NCBI GenBank assembly: GCA_033557835.1
Contig: JAWQRO010000074.1
Location: forward strand, 1 to 61,522
DNA: 61,522 nt
DNA from: Helochares maculicollis
Lineage: Eukaryota > Arthropoda > Insecta > Coleoptera > Hydrophilidae
Direction: 5' to 3'
Below, piece after piece: positions 14,401 to 27,700 of the stretch. Position 1 is the stretch's first letter, and every line of letters starts with the position of its first letter. The notes beneath the pieces were generated by a model. The model ran no database searches. It was not told the origin of the DNA and was given only the letters and a program-made list of their open reading frames with translations. The position numbers were made by a program, and so were the translations under genes.

Positions 14401-14618
14401 GGCTTTACGTTTTACAACACTAGTACAAAACACTAATTTTTTATATCAAGTACTCATTCCTGGCTTGAGCATTCAATATACTGTTTGATTTACGGTATAT
14501 ATTTACTACATACCATTAGTCTACAAAATAGTAAATAACAAAATTTTGTAAAATCCTATAATTTTGGAAGCAAGGAAACTTCTTTATCCTCATATCGAAA
14601 AACCTATTTATTAAAGTT
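8477..14618. other. gene-free stretch
   Basis: About 6 kb of AT-rich sequence. The short ORFs (for example 9518-9763, 9917-10222 and 10685-10924) show no recognisable domain and no convincing splice pairs. I see no transposon or tandem array. Confidence 0.45.
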
Positions 14619-14620
14619 TA

Positions 14621-15268
14621 CCAGGTGCGCAAGTTTAAAATGTCGTTTTTTATATAAATTAGCAATTATGAAAGAACAATGGTCAAACCTTTTTTATTCA
14701 TGGTGCTGGCCCTCGCTTTTTACACATTTTATCCATCTCTCGGGCAATTTATGGATACCATTCCAAAAGTGTTGCTCAGTCAGTGCGTGTCCCATCAACG
14801 AGAACAGGTGATAGTGAAAAGGCGCCAAATCTGGCGAATTCGGCGGGTGGGGTAGGAGCTCCCAACCAAGTGAAGAAATCATTTCTTTGACCACTTTGAC
14901 AGAATGTGCAGGAGCGCTATCATGCTGCAGAACGACTTTGCATGGTCTTCGAGCCCATTATGGGCATTTTTCGATCAATGCGTGGTTTAAATTGATCATT
15001 TGTGATCGGTAACGGATTGTTTCGCCAGATTTAAGAAGCTCTTAGTACACTACTCCCTTCTAATCCCACAATACACACAGCATTGTCTTCTCCCAAAACG
15101 ATCTGGTTTTATACTTGATGTTGGTCCTAGCGTTCCCCTTAATTTCTTACGTTTGGAATTCTCAATATACATCCACTTTTTATCGCCAGTTATAACCCGA
15201 TAGGAAAAACTCTTGCTTTTGTGGCCTAAATTTAGCAACAAAACGACATTTTAAACTTACCCACCTGG
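14621..15268 (-). mobile_element. mariner family E, copy E1 (internally deleted)
   Basis: A 648-bp mariner derivative with about 32-bp inverted termini (14621 reads CCAGGTGCGCAAGTTTAAAA, inverse at 15237-15268), flanked by TA at 14619-14620 and 15269-15270. The terminus resembles the Mos1/mauritiana type (CCAGGTG...AATGTCG). Only the C-terminal half of the transposase remains on the minus strand (14694-15241: T-G-D-K-K-W, then H-P-P-N-S-P-D, then L-P-E-R-W). The N-terminal half is deleted, bringing codon ~150 next to the 5' terminus. In the last catalytic block P-S-D is replaced by P-F-H. It is about half the usual 1.3 kb, so this is a non-autonomous deletion derivative. Confidence 0.9.
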
Positions 15269-15270
15269 TA

Positions 15271-18200
15271 AAGGCATGTTTTAAATATAAGGCTTCGCCT
15301 TGACAATTTTAGGCTTATTGAGCTGCTTAAAAATGTACTGATAAATTAATGTTTTTACCTTATAATTAAGCTGCTGCACTTGATCTTCCTTTAAAAAAAT
15401 GTACAATTTGAATCTTTGTTACGCAGCTAGTTAATGTATTGTACTATCATCTATAAAGAAGTCTGAGTCTTTAGCAACAATCATAAATGATTCACTAGTG
15501 GATATAAGAAAATTAAGTATTATTTTCTTAGACATTTTTACAAAAATTACTGTGTACTTCACCTTAATATATTGTTCATATAGTGATTATTAATGGACGT
15601 ACTAGAAGTATATTATTATTTAGTAGCGTCATGTTCTATTTATAATTTGCTATATGGTTGCAGGAAAGCCAAATTGTAAAGATAATTTCTTTATATATAT
15701 TTTATTAACAGCTAGGAACATTGTATCACTACTTCTAAAAGCCAGTACTGTATGAATTCTAAAATAAATTGAAGAACTTTTAATTTATCTTAATTTTATA
15801 TTAATGATTTAATATTAATAATATAAAATAGATGTTTGTATCCACATTTTTAATATTTTTAATTTAGTAGTTAATATGTTACTTTCATACTTATTAAAGT
15901 ATCAAATTTATTGATTTACAATTTATTATAAAACTCTATTATTGTAATAATTTAAAAGAGTACAAAATGCTACTCCAACTATACAACTTAAATATGCCTT
16001 CTAAACTTTTGTAAAATAGTTTTCCTTTATTTGTACAATCAATTGTGGTATTAATAAGTTTTCTGTAAGTTCCTTAAATTCAATCAACCATTCCAAAGCA
16101 ATAAAACTAGCATACAACTGAATGACAAAATGTGACGAATAGATAAGCCCTTCTCTGTATGGACTTAAAAAATAGTAGGTATTAGAGAATCAAAGTTTCA
16201 CCTACTTTTAATGATAAGAAGATATTTTGAAGCCTAGAAAGCCTGTGGTAGAATTCATAGATAATCGAAATGCTTCTGAATGTATAAAATACAATAATCT
16301 AGTAAAACACCTCGCTGTAGTAGGCCCGAATGCAAGAGATATCACGATCATGCATAATATGGACTGGAATTATAATAGAATTGTACAATTTGAAGAAAAA
16401 AATATCAAATAAGAACTCAGAGTACTCGTAGGAGGCTTTCTCACTCCCATTTTATTTAAAGTATATGCAGAATAGTCTATTAGAATACTTTTACAGTTCA
16501 GTTCAAATATGAGGGTGAGAAGATCAATGGTGTAAAGCTAAACTTCTTACGGTACAACGAAGAGCAATAGAAAATCAAAACCATATAATGCAGATACTGA
16601 CCGATGGCAGCAAAAACACCCAATCAATTATTTAAAATTAAATATTCATATATTTGTAAAAGAAAATTAAAGTAGTTTCTAGATTGTTTGTACCGATTTT
16701 GGCTAGGAAAGACAATTTGATTGTAATATGTAAGAACAGGTTTGCAGTTTGGCAGCAAGTTTTAAATTTTAGTTACATGCCAAAGAAATGCCAGCGAGGG
16801 TTCTTGGATTACGTGAAACATCTGATCTTCTATTTCTAGCACACAAAATTACTCTTAATAAGCTCTTTGAACTTTCCTTCGATACAAATGCATTATATTT
16901 TCATAAAGTATACAAACGATTTATTTCAATCCATCTGCATCTCATTGAAATGCGGGGCAGAATATTGTAGCACGCGGCACAAATACCTTCATTCTATCCT
17001 TTTATGAGGAAGTATAATTATCAATATTACTAAATAATTCCCATTTAGTACTATCAATTAGTACCGGACGTGGTAATTACCAGGTATAAACCTATGTCAT
17101 AAATTTGCCATTGCATTCTACTGAATGCAACTACACCAGCAAATAGCCGTTTATTTAGCTTGCAATAAACTAATTTAATCTACACAAACAGCAGCTGCTT
17201 TGTTTCTAATAAGGAAGTCATATACACTTCAATTCTTTCAAGCAGATATACATTCTAACTGAATGCTCCAAGTTTTCGCAGCTGAAAGAAGTAGAAAAGA
17301 AATCTTCTAAACAAGTCTAAATATCAATTATATATTCGATTGAAACTCTCAGGTGGAACAAATGGCGTTGTTAAACACAGGGTTTATTAATTAAGGATTG
17401 AATTTCTCATGGCTAAATTAAATGTTGTATTTTTTATTGTGAGGTCCATTAGTGCTGCGCCTTTGCCGACATCTAGCCGCACTAATTGATTAGTAGAAAC
17501 AATCACCGATTTTTAATTAATGCAAACTCACTAGAGTCCACGTAGCAATTAGATTTCCGAAATGACATATCTCCATATATTTAAAACTTTCTTACTCCAA
17601 ATTACGTACCCGAGCCAACGAAAGTAAAAACTCTCAGTAAAACTAATATTTAATGGACGACGAAATTTTCATTTTTAACAAGCAAACTCCTTATTAAAAT
17701 ATTAAGATCCAGATCGACGAAATTGAAACCGCCAATTAGTCGAAATGAAACGAATAATAAAAAAGTGGTCGATGTTCATTCTTGAGATTCCGCAGGATGT
17801 CAAAGTAAATAAGTGCAACATTAAAAATTACACAGATAGCCCTCGCAAAAAATGGCTAATTGCTAAGTACGAATTTAGCCGTACGACTTTTGCTTGAATT
17901 AAAAATAACGCAGACGAGTGATGATACGAACGCTAGATAATTGCAACTTAATAAGGTTAATGGTCAATTTCTCTTGCCGTAAAAATAAGAACTGCGATTG
18001 TGACCGCGCGGACAATACCAACTTACGGGACTTTTTACTTGGGCACTTCCATTCATGATTGTATACATTGAAGAAAGTCATCGATTTCTGATTTAAGAGC
18101 ATGAACACCTGTTGGCTGAACCTCTGAAAATGGACAAAGACAATCTTAATTAGTTTAGGTTGTGTTTTGTAATGCTTACTCATTACTAACCAGACGCAAG

Positions 18201-18323
18201 ACCCTTAAATTCATTCCCGTTTTGGGTAGCCTCGTTAGTCTTCCGCCTAGTAGATCTAGCTAACACAGTTTCAATACTGCAGCAAAACTATCGAAAGTAT
18301 TAACATTTTTTTTTCTGTTGCAG
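15271..18323. other. gene-free stretch
   Basis: Very AT-rich, especially 15700-15960. No supported coding exon until the acceptor at 18322-18323. Presumably intergenic or intronic to the orphan exon that follows. Confidence 0.45.
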
Positions 18324-18930
18324 AACAAAAACGTCCTAAACCTATGCGTTCCAAAAGGCTGGCCTTTATGCCTGGGGTCATCAGGAGTCATCATACATCT
18401 GGGACCATTATCTCCGACACTAGTACGTAATAGAGATTGTTATCTGTGCTTACGAACGAGAAGCTCACCAGGGTTAGAAGTAGCTTTAATCTGGAGACAA
18501 GTAGGGGACATACACTGCCAAACAGTAGCTGCATTTAAAAATCCGGTCCAAAGTCAAGACGAAATTATGTGTTCATCACTTACGCTTAGTATGGATTTGG
18601 AAACCAGTTCAGATGAGGAAGTAGACAGCATGGAGCTGCCAGGATTGTTGCAGAATTTACTGGTGTCTATAGAACATGCTATCGAAAGGGTTCCTTTGGA
18701 CGACCTGACGTTCCCTTGTCCAGACTGTCTAGAGTACATACCGTTGGACAGGCAGGAGACGATAGAGTGCGCTGCTTGTTCGTGCACGTGTACTTGTGGA
18801 TTGCCTCCTGAAGTGGCACCGGTCCGCAAAAAAGACTCTTGTATACAAACAAGTCCGATGTTCGAGTTTGCCGGGTCCATTCCGCATATAGACAGTGACG
18901 AAGAAGAGGAAAAGGAGTCAACGAAATTAG
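18324..18930 (+). CDS. orphan internal exon of an unrecognised gene
   Basis: A pyrimidine run ending in CAG (18321-18323) precedes an open frame. That frame ends at ACGAAATTAG|GTGAGT, a good donor at 18931. In the long frame the exon encodes about 202 residues: an acidic patch (S-S-D-E-E-V-D-S) near residue 95, then a Cys-rich stretch (C-P-D-C, then C-A-A-C-S-C-T-C-T-C-G) near 132-160, then K-K-D-S-C-I-Q-T-S-P and a second acidic patch (D-S-D-E-E-E-E-K-E). The C-x-x-C pairs could bind metal. I do not recognise the protein. The first ~100 nt also read sensibly in another frame (E-Q-K-R-P-K-P-M-R-S-K-R), ending near a GTACGTAA, so this may be two exons with a tiny intron. No partner exon was found within the window. 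Confidence 0.5.
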
Positions 18931-21900
18931 GTGAGTTATTTTTAGTCGCATGCGGGCTTGTTTGGGTCCTAAGTGGGTCCTTAATAAGTTTTGTCTTGTT
19001 AATTTGCGTGCCATAAATGGTTTAGCGAAGTGTTTATTTACATTTAATTTATAGTTAATGTATAGAAGTATAGTCCACTCTAAAAATAGCTTCAGACTGT
19101 AGCTCTATCTAAACATATATCAGCACACCTTTCTACGTTGCATCTCTAAATCACTCGAATAGATTATTTTTAACATTTCGAATTATGTGGGCAAGTTGAG
19201 TGGCAAATTGTGTTGTTTCGTTTACATTTAAAGGTAGATTATAAATTCAATAGTGAAAAAGTTTTGGGCTAAGGGTTCTTTGTTCATGTTTTAACAAACT
19301 TTCTACTTCGTGTGTATTTACTCTTATTAAAAACAAGTTTATTTTTGACCCCAAAATCACTTAAAAAGTAAAACTTCTAATTAGTCAAAATATAGCTGGG
19401 TGGGTATTGAATTAAGCCAAAATAAAAAACGGATTTTTTGTCTCCAATAAAACGACTATAAGACCCTCAAAAATGTTTTATTTAAGAGTCCTGATAATGT
19501 AATGTTTAAAACTATGTTTTTCTGGGCTTTTATTGTTAATAGGTTACGATTAGTAACAATTGCCCAAACAAAAAGTTTATTATCAGGGTAAATGTGCAAT
19601 CAGTTTATGTAAATAGAAAATTAAGGCAATTTGATGCACAGTTGCATTTTTGTGGAAAGTGTCAGTATTGTTCTCTGGATTTACTTTCATTGATATCTTC
19701 TTCCTCAAAACTTATTTTAATAATTTGCCTTTTGGTCTATGATAATGTCCAATTGTTACCGATATTCTTATAGAAAATCTTCATTTAATTTTAGAGTTTG
19801 TTGAAATTGTCTTTTCACAGAACAAAATAATGCCTAAATATTGAAAATTTTAAAGAATAGTTTTCCTTACACTTATGCTTAGTTGCAGTATCACTTACAG
19901 CTGCAAATTTTGGCTATAATACTGAAGCACACAATCGTATTAGACTTGTTAACCGATTTTACTTTACAGTTATCTGTGATATTAAAACAAAAGTCATAGC
20001 TAATATGGAAGTTAAAACAATCTTCAAGGTAAAATATTTTCTTTCTAATGATTGCAGTAAGGGAATGCAAGGGTTTTTACTTCTTCCAATTTCTAAGTAA
20101 TACTTCTGGGAAATTACCAATTATTTTGGCAAACAATGCATTTGCTAAGTTCAAACAAATATATTCGTTTATACTAAGTCTATCGTCAATTCTTGCCAAC
20201 TTTAGCCAGAAATGCAAAAGCACTTGTGTGTGCATTTTTGTTAATCATAAAATTTATATCAATATACTCTTTCAAAATATGAGAGTGCAAATTTCAACTG
20301 AAAAGCAAAATAATAGTTTTCCAGAATAGAAACCTAGTCGGAGCAGTTCTGCATCAAAGGCAGAACAAACCATAAAACTTTACAAATCACAAACACTTGT
20401 CGGCACATTAACGAAAAAACTTGTACGAAGTAGAACGCACCTGTTTATAGTAGCCAGTCAATTTCGGTAACCAATTTTAATGCCTGCTGAATGTAGAACA
20501 ATTAGAATAGAACAAATTTACTACTTAAGAAATTATGGCGAACATATATCAATCGTAGCACGCATTTTCCAAGTGCTAGTCAAGATTGATCGTTCAAAGT
20601 ATAAGCCTTTTTGTTTTATCAAAAGCCACTTTATCATCACTTCAGCATTCAAAGGAACCACTTGTCGGCGATCCAGTAGAATTTCAACTACCTTCTTCCA
20701 TGATTAATGGCGCTAGTTTCCTCACGCTAATACCCATCAAATTAATTGTTTCATCCACAGACTCCATTTTGCATAGCCACAAAAAATCAAATAAGATTAC
20801 TAGCGCAAGATTGACCTTGTTAAAAATATCCTGCTGTTGTCACGCCGCGCCGTATAATCTAGAATCGCTTTAATCTGGACCAGTCTCATTTTTACTTGCA
20901 TTAGGAAAGAAAGGTACGCACTCAAGTCTATTAATATCAACATTAGTGAAATAAAAATTGCGTTCATATCTGGACTGCTATTTTAATTGAGTTAGCGAAG
21001 ACGTCGCTGGAAAGTGTTTCAGCTAATCGCTGTAATCCCACACAGAATCAATCAAGTTGTCCAGTTGATAATAAATCATGGGAAATGATGGCTAAAAAGC
21101 AAAGCGAAGTAGATCAGTTTGCCAGCGATAATAGAAGGAACTGCAATGGAAAGACGTTGTTCTCTGCGAAATGTTTAGCTGCTGGCCCTCACGACACTCA
21201 CTCAAGTCGCTTGGGGTTTTCTCTTCTCCCGGAAACTGAAATGCCACATTACCATATGAGGTAATTCAGATTTTGTTCAAAGGCAGCGAGCGCGGTTCTG
21301 ACATAGAAATGAGGAAACCTCGAGCACGAATTTTGCAAAAAAAATTGTTTATAAAACGAACAGCTGGTCATATACAAATCATTGTTTCATTTTCAATTCA
21401 CTTCATGTCGCTGCCGCTTTTGCAAACTGCGGGTTGTGTAAAAATCACGAGATAAGCATTAAAAAATCTAGGCTATCAGCGCCATAAGGTTACTTAACAT
21501 TTATAACGAATCGTTTATTGCAGCTCATTTACAAATTGAGGCAATAATAGAAACACCATAACAATCCATTTTACTGACAATAAAACATCTTTTCTCGATT
21601 ATATACTATTTTCATTACCATTTAAACGGTTAATAATTTGCATGTTTAATTACCAATCTGAACTGACATTAATGGCTAATTACAATACAATCTTGCAATA
21701 AATTTCGTTTTGCATAAATTAAATTAAAATTTCCATTTATTGGTTTTACACAGCATGGAAACGGTTTGATATCAACTTCACATATGCATAAATGCATTTC
21801 CTCCTTGAACATTGTGTTGAACAGAACTGGGCGTGAAATTAATTTAAAGCTGCAGGCTCTTAACGTAATTAATTTAAGAGAAATTACTCTCTCCGATTTT

Positions 21901-23093
21901 AATTTCGAAAGGTTTAATTTTTATCGGTCTGCAACAAAAGTGCGCGATGGAAATATATGGTTGCGGTATGACTGTGCACATATTCTTAATGGATCAAACA
22001 AGTTAGATTAATTATCCACCCTGAAACAGATGTATTATTTCTCACAGATTTTTTCTTAAATTGTGTATCGATTTCGATATATTTTTTGCGACGTCTTAAT
22101 TGCAAAAGAATGATTTGCTCTCACGAAATTCACATTCGTCCTGATTAATGTTTACACTCTAAGTTTCAAAAGTCTCGCTGTTTCTTCTTTTAGTTCACAT
22201 AAACACCCACTAACCAATCAAAAGCTTCTGATGATACTTTTAAAACAGTACTTCAAATAGCAACATGAAACTGTTAAGCACATACTGTAAACGTAAGGCT
22301 ACAAGAGATGATTTTGTCAGTCGATCGGTGTGGTCTTTTACCGCATTAGGTCTTAATAGGTCACTTTACGCAATAGATCGGAGATAAGTGAAAAAGCACC
22401 TGTCAAAATTTTGCTTATTTAGGTCGTTCACCGAGCGAATAGATAGTATCGACTTCTTAAAATTTATGATTAATAAACACTAAGGAAGTACCGACCATGC
22501 CAGGTGAACTCATGTTCGAAGGTAGGGTTTTAGTGGCAGAGATTTACAGCATACTTGTTCGCCATTATCTGCAACAGGTAGTCGAGTTAACCAGCCCACA
22601 CCTTCCTTCGTTTAGATAAACACGTGTCCCGATGAAGTGACATCCATTAAAAAGTTTATATCTGGCTTGTCAGTAGTACCAATTATGATGTACATAAATT
22701 GTGTTTTTGCTCAACACCGCTAAATCAGAGGATTTGCATATGTATGAACAAGTTGGTAGAGCATCTTCGAAGAATTGCTTCGACGCTAATTAAGGGGACT
22801 TGCAACAGTTTTTCTGTGTTCAACAATCTGCAGATATGCAAAACATAGTGGATTTTGCCTGATCGTTCAGGAAATTTGCCATTAGTTGGGGCTTGGATAG
22901 GTGAATTTGATAAGCACTTTCCCCACTTAATTCTTTGAATTTCTATTAACAAAGATTTACGTTAGTATTCTGTGATTTGTGATTTCTAAAACCTACATTT
23001 TGTACATTTTGTATTTTGTATAAAATTCCTATGAAATATTGGTTCCAACAGAGTAAACTATAAGGAAGAAAGATGATCAAAATAAAATGTTCT
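18931..23093. other. gene-free stretch
   Basis: AT-rich sequence, presumably intronic or intergenic to the orphan exon upstream. No further exon, transposon or array was identified. Confidence 0.4.
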
Positions 23094-24705
23094 ATATCAT
23101 CGTCATCATCATCATTTCAGCCATATCAACCTGTATTTCAAGGTGAGGCCTCCTTACTTAATTAAGTAGTTATTATTATTAATTTTAAACACAATTTTGT
23201 TCACGTACTTCTACTTCTTCTGAAGAGGGGACGTCTTAGTGCTTTTTTTTAACGTGGTTATCCCTACCACTTGCCGTATGTATTCTTGTTCCAGCAATTT
23301 CCATTTATTGCGGTCTCCGGCTAGCCTGAACCAGGTTGTTCCTGCAAGTCTCCTGATGTCTCGGTCCCATCTGTCTTTGGGTCGTTTTCTGGGCTTCTTA
23401 ATACCCCTGGGATACCATTATATTGTTCTTGATGTCCATCTATTGTCTGTTCTTCTTGCTATGTGTCCCGCCCATTGCCATTTCAGTGATTTGACTCTTT
23501 GGATTATGTCTGTTACTTTGGTTTTATCTCTAATCCATGTGTTTCATTTCCGATCTCTCTTTGTAATGCCTAGCATTGATCTTTGGGTAGTGGCTAACTT
23601 ATTTGTAACGGTTGCATTAAGAGTCCAGGTTTCGCAACCGTAAGTTAGCACTGGAAGGAGATATTGCTCGAATGTTCTGCTCTTTAAGTGGAGGGGCATT
23701 TTGGACTTGAATGTTTCGTCCAAATGCTCTCCATGCAAGTTTAGTTCTTCTATTAATTTCTGGAAGTAGGGATCCTGATATATTTATTAGTTGATCGAGA
23801 TATATGTATTCGTCAATTGTTTCTTAGGTGGTACCCTCAGTGGCAATGTGTGTTTTATTTATGAGTTCGTTGAACATCATCTTCGTCTTAGAGATTTTCA
23901 TCTGTAAACCTACTTCACGACTGACCAAAGCTAGTTCGTTTATTATTGTTTGGAGATTGGTGAGGTCATTTGCTATTAGGACTATGTCTTCGGCGAAGCG
24001 AAGGTTGTTGAGGCGTTCTTCGTTTATACATAATCCGTAGCTGTCCCAGTTTAACCTTCTGAACGCATGTTCCAGGGTAGCTGTTAATAGACTGGGGGAT
24101 ATTGAGTCTCCCTGTCTTACTCCTTTACGTACAGAGAATTCACTAGTTTCTTTAATGAGTTTAGCAGCCGCTTTAGCCTCTTTGTTAATGTTATTCAGTA
24201 ATTGTATATATGTTTTGTCTACACCTTGTTCTATTAGGGCATTTGTTATTGCTTGTAGTATTACCAAGTCCAATGCTTTCTCGAAGTCAACGAATGCTAA
24301 TGACAATGGTAATGTGTATTCATTGTTTCTGCTGATCACTTCTTTGAGTGTTTGGATGTGATCCATTGTGCTGAAGCCCTTTCGGAATCCAACTTGTTTT
24401 CTTGGTTGTGCAGAACTTAGTGTAGATTGAATCCGGTTGTTAATTATCTTTGTGAGAATTTTATATACTACTGGTAAGAGACTAATGAGGCGATTATTTT
24501 TGATGTCTTCTTTGCTACCTTTCTGGTGGATTAGGATTATGGTAACTTTGTTCCAGTGGTTAGGGATTTTCTTTTCCTTTAAGCATTCGGTGAATAGTGT
24601 TGCCAGGTAATCCAGGGTTAGTTTTAGTAGTTCAGAAGTTATGCCGTCATTTACTGCTACCGTTCCATTTTCCATGCTCTTTATGAAGTGATTGTAGAGC
24701 AAAGC
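23094..24705 (-). mobile_element. RTE-like non-LTR retrotransposon, 5'-truncated
   Basis: A minus-strand LINE copy. The 3' end (23094-23160) carries GGAGGCCT and then a short TGATGATGATGA-type tail, which is typical of RTE-like insect elements. The body is the reverse transcriptase plus the C-terminal region. The apurinic endonuclease and 5' part are absent, as in 5'-truncated insertions made by target-primed reverse transcription. The 5' junction near 24705 is approximate, and I did not find a clear target duplication. Confidence 0.85.
23240..24702 (-). pseudogene. reverse transcriptase ORF of RTE-like element, broken
   Basis: The frame 24702-23824 holds RT motifs in order: N-H-W-N-K, R-L-I-S-L-L-P-V-V-Y-K, Q-x-G-F-R-K-G, A-F-V-D-F-E-K-A (motif A Asp kept), G-V-R-Q-G-D-S-I-S-P, and then R-F-A-E-D-I-V-L. 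The usual F-A-D-D of motif C is F-A-E-D. TAA at 23824-23826 interrupts the frame. A frameshift near 23715-23740 moves reading to 23544-23738 (L-L-P-V-L-T-Y-G-C-E-T-W). TGA at 23544-23546 and TAA at 23418-23420 then break the tail region, which reads W-A-G-H-I-A-R-R. All three stops can be explained by C-to-T changes (CAA to TAA, CGA to TGA). The plus-strand ORF at 23239-23643 is only a shadow. Confidence 0.88.
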
Positions 24706-27700
24706 CTATCGTTTCGGGGAGGCTTCTCAAATAAGGAATGAAAAGGCTTTAGTTTTGGCTCAAAGCCTTCAACATTTTTTATTATAAGACAAACTTTGTC
24801 GTTACGAAAGATTTCATTAAAAATTTCAGTTATTTTCTTGAGAAAACTTAGCAAAACTGTCCGAATGTCTCTGCATGTTCTACAACCAAGCAATACATTT
24901 TTAGCTCAATACGTTTGTTTCGTAGTGTTTTATTCACATCATAACTTAATGGGTACTTAAATAATTTTCAGTACTTTAAGTTCTTTAGCTTAACTCCCTA
25001 GATTTACCTTGATACTCAAAAAATTTGTACTTAAATTTCCTTCATTGCTCGTTTTCTTATAGATGCACAGTCTTGAAAAACTAAAAAGTAAGTAAATGCT
25101 CTGTAAAAGAACGTTAATGGAAGGTCTAGATTTAATCTACATAAACAAAGCCAAGTACACGAGCAAACAAAAACACATTTTTGACTACAATTATGATTAA
25201 AATAAATCAACCTAGGTTGAAACTACGCTTATTACAAATAAAATATGTTGATCGTGGTGCAAATAATATTTGATTTTGAGATACTCAAACCAAATTTTTT
25301 AAATGATCACTTAAAATTTTTTAGATATATTAGAATGGAATCAAACTATAAAACGATTAATCAGATTTTTTTAACACCTTGCGAAAAACTTGGACTTTGT
25401 CCAAGAAGCATTTCGCAGCAATAGCGTGCATTAGTTTTAATAGAATCTGTTTCAATATATGCAAGATCGCTATCAGTATATCAAGCCCATTAATTACTTT
25501 AACTGCATGTGTATGGAAGGTGTAATTAGCAGATTTTTTGACGTGGTAATTGATAGACAACTTTTTCTTTGCTTTAACCTCCTGACAATATTAATGAATA
25601 TTTTTAATCACTCTTTAAATAGATATTAAAAGTAGCTTATGTAATTGATGTAACAGATTAGAAAAATTAGTATTCAAATGACTTCGCGTAAAAAAATGTG
25701 TAAGAAAATTCAATCGAGAATGGCACACGTAGCCGAAGTGTATATTCAAATATTCCAATTTATTTATGAAATGCAAACGCAAGCCTAATAAAACATAATT
25801 ATATAACAGATAAAAATTTAAATGAAAATTATATTTCGTATGTCCGGCTAAATTATGGACGACGATTAATCTGTGATGAAACGCAGATATTAAACTAATT
25901 TAGTACATTATCGCCTTCTTAAATTAAATTAATTTTTCTCATCTAATATAGCCATTAACAGTTATGTTGAAATTAGTAGGTAATCAACAGGAAGCCAACC
26001 TAGTCATTAATTGACCTTGGAACGATGATTTCGGTCAGCAGTAATTATGGCAAGAAGAATTTAACGAAAGCAATTTTTCATTTCACTAATATTCTAAACA
26101 AACGTTCCTCGCATACTTAACAGCGTCGAGAGTACCAGCGAAAGTACTCTTCATCCTAGGCTTCATCTTACCCACTCAATGGATAAACACTTGTAAATAA
26201 ATATAACGAAACAGAAACACACACATAGTACAGTTATTCAAATGCGTGGGCCCGCGAACTTGCCTCTTATTTAAATCGGCCAATAATAATAAATTCGAAA
26301 TTACAAATCACGTTGGCGTCGTTGCATATTTGTTATATAATTTATTAAGCTGTTATGAGTACGTGTGGTGTATGTGTTTCCTTTTTTCATGGAAATGTTT
26401 TCGTATGTATTTAGGACATGCACCCAACACACTGTTGCACTCCAAGCGAAGTGCCAGCGATAAATCCTAATTAAACGGGGTCTTTTGTTTTTATTTTAAT
26501 GTTTGATTTTGATCCATTCAAGAATGGGAACTCGTAAATTTTATGACCACCAATTATGCTAATTTCGGGTTTAATGCCTACCATACTTGGGATTCGGAAA
26601 AATCCGAGCGGCTGGGCTGACGCACTTCAAAATGCAAAGCTTTGTTTATTTATATCCACATAAATGGCACCTCTAAATTTGGAAGATTATTTATTGCGGG
26701 CGAAAGATTCGTTAATTAATAGTTTCAATTAATGAAACGATTTCGGGGCAATTTATGATTGGACTGAATGAGGTGTATAACGGGCTGTTTCGACAGTTTG
26801 CTTGACTTGTTGCATTGCAGAGCCATGTTAACATTTTTAAATTTAATGTAGTGTAGTAAGATCTACCATAACTTGAAGTGTAACTTATTTTTCTTCCTAC
26901 TATTTATAAGACATGTAAATTTTTAATTTGATTTGGCAATAAACTCTCAGTTGCTTCATTTCAAACCGCAATATTCGATATCTTGTCAAATTACCGTTTG
27001 AAAACCATCAAACATCCAACGCATGTTTACTACTCTTGCGCTTGAATTAACTAATTCGATTGCTTTACAACTATCCTAGATTATTTGCGTAATGCTCATG
27101 AGAATACGATACTACCTGCTTCAATCTATTTCTAATTTTAGGTTTTTTTACTGCAGTACTAACCATGCGCTATTCTTGCTACGAAATGATTTTATCTTCT
27201 TTGATTTTAGAAAACGAATTGAATGCATTGCTCCTGTTTTATTAATATATTGAGCGATAATCATTTCGTTCACCGGCAAAATCAATTCCAGTCAATTACC
27301 ACAAACCAAAATAAGAAAAGTTTAAATTGAATCGAAAGTATTTATCCACCTATATAAATCACAGCCGTCGATACCTAGTAGAGTACTCAATTATTGTGTG
27401 TGTATGTATATGTGCGTGTTTATGCATCTTTGTTTAGTTATATGCACGTATCTGTTAGCGAATGTGTAGTAACTTAATCCTACGCACGGATAAACCTTGT
27501 TAAACAGCAGTTGGAATTAATTAAGTGACGTAATAAATTTAATGTTTACGGGGAAAATCGGGTTTCCGAACAGACGAAAGCTCTGTCGAAGGTGTTTTAT
27601 ATCGACCAATAAATTCTTACCTCAAACTACCAGATCCTAGTGCAAACAGAATCATATATGTATAGTGTTGCAACAACTTTGCAGTTAGATATATGACTGT

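Noticed and set aside
23239..23643. 134-aa plus-strand ORF
   Set aside because: It is the reverse complement of the RTE-like C-terminal region; the motifs are on the minus strand.
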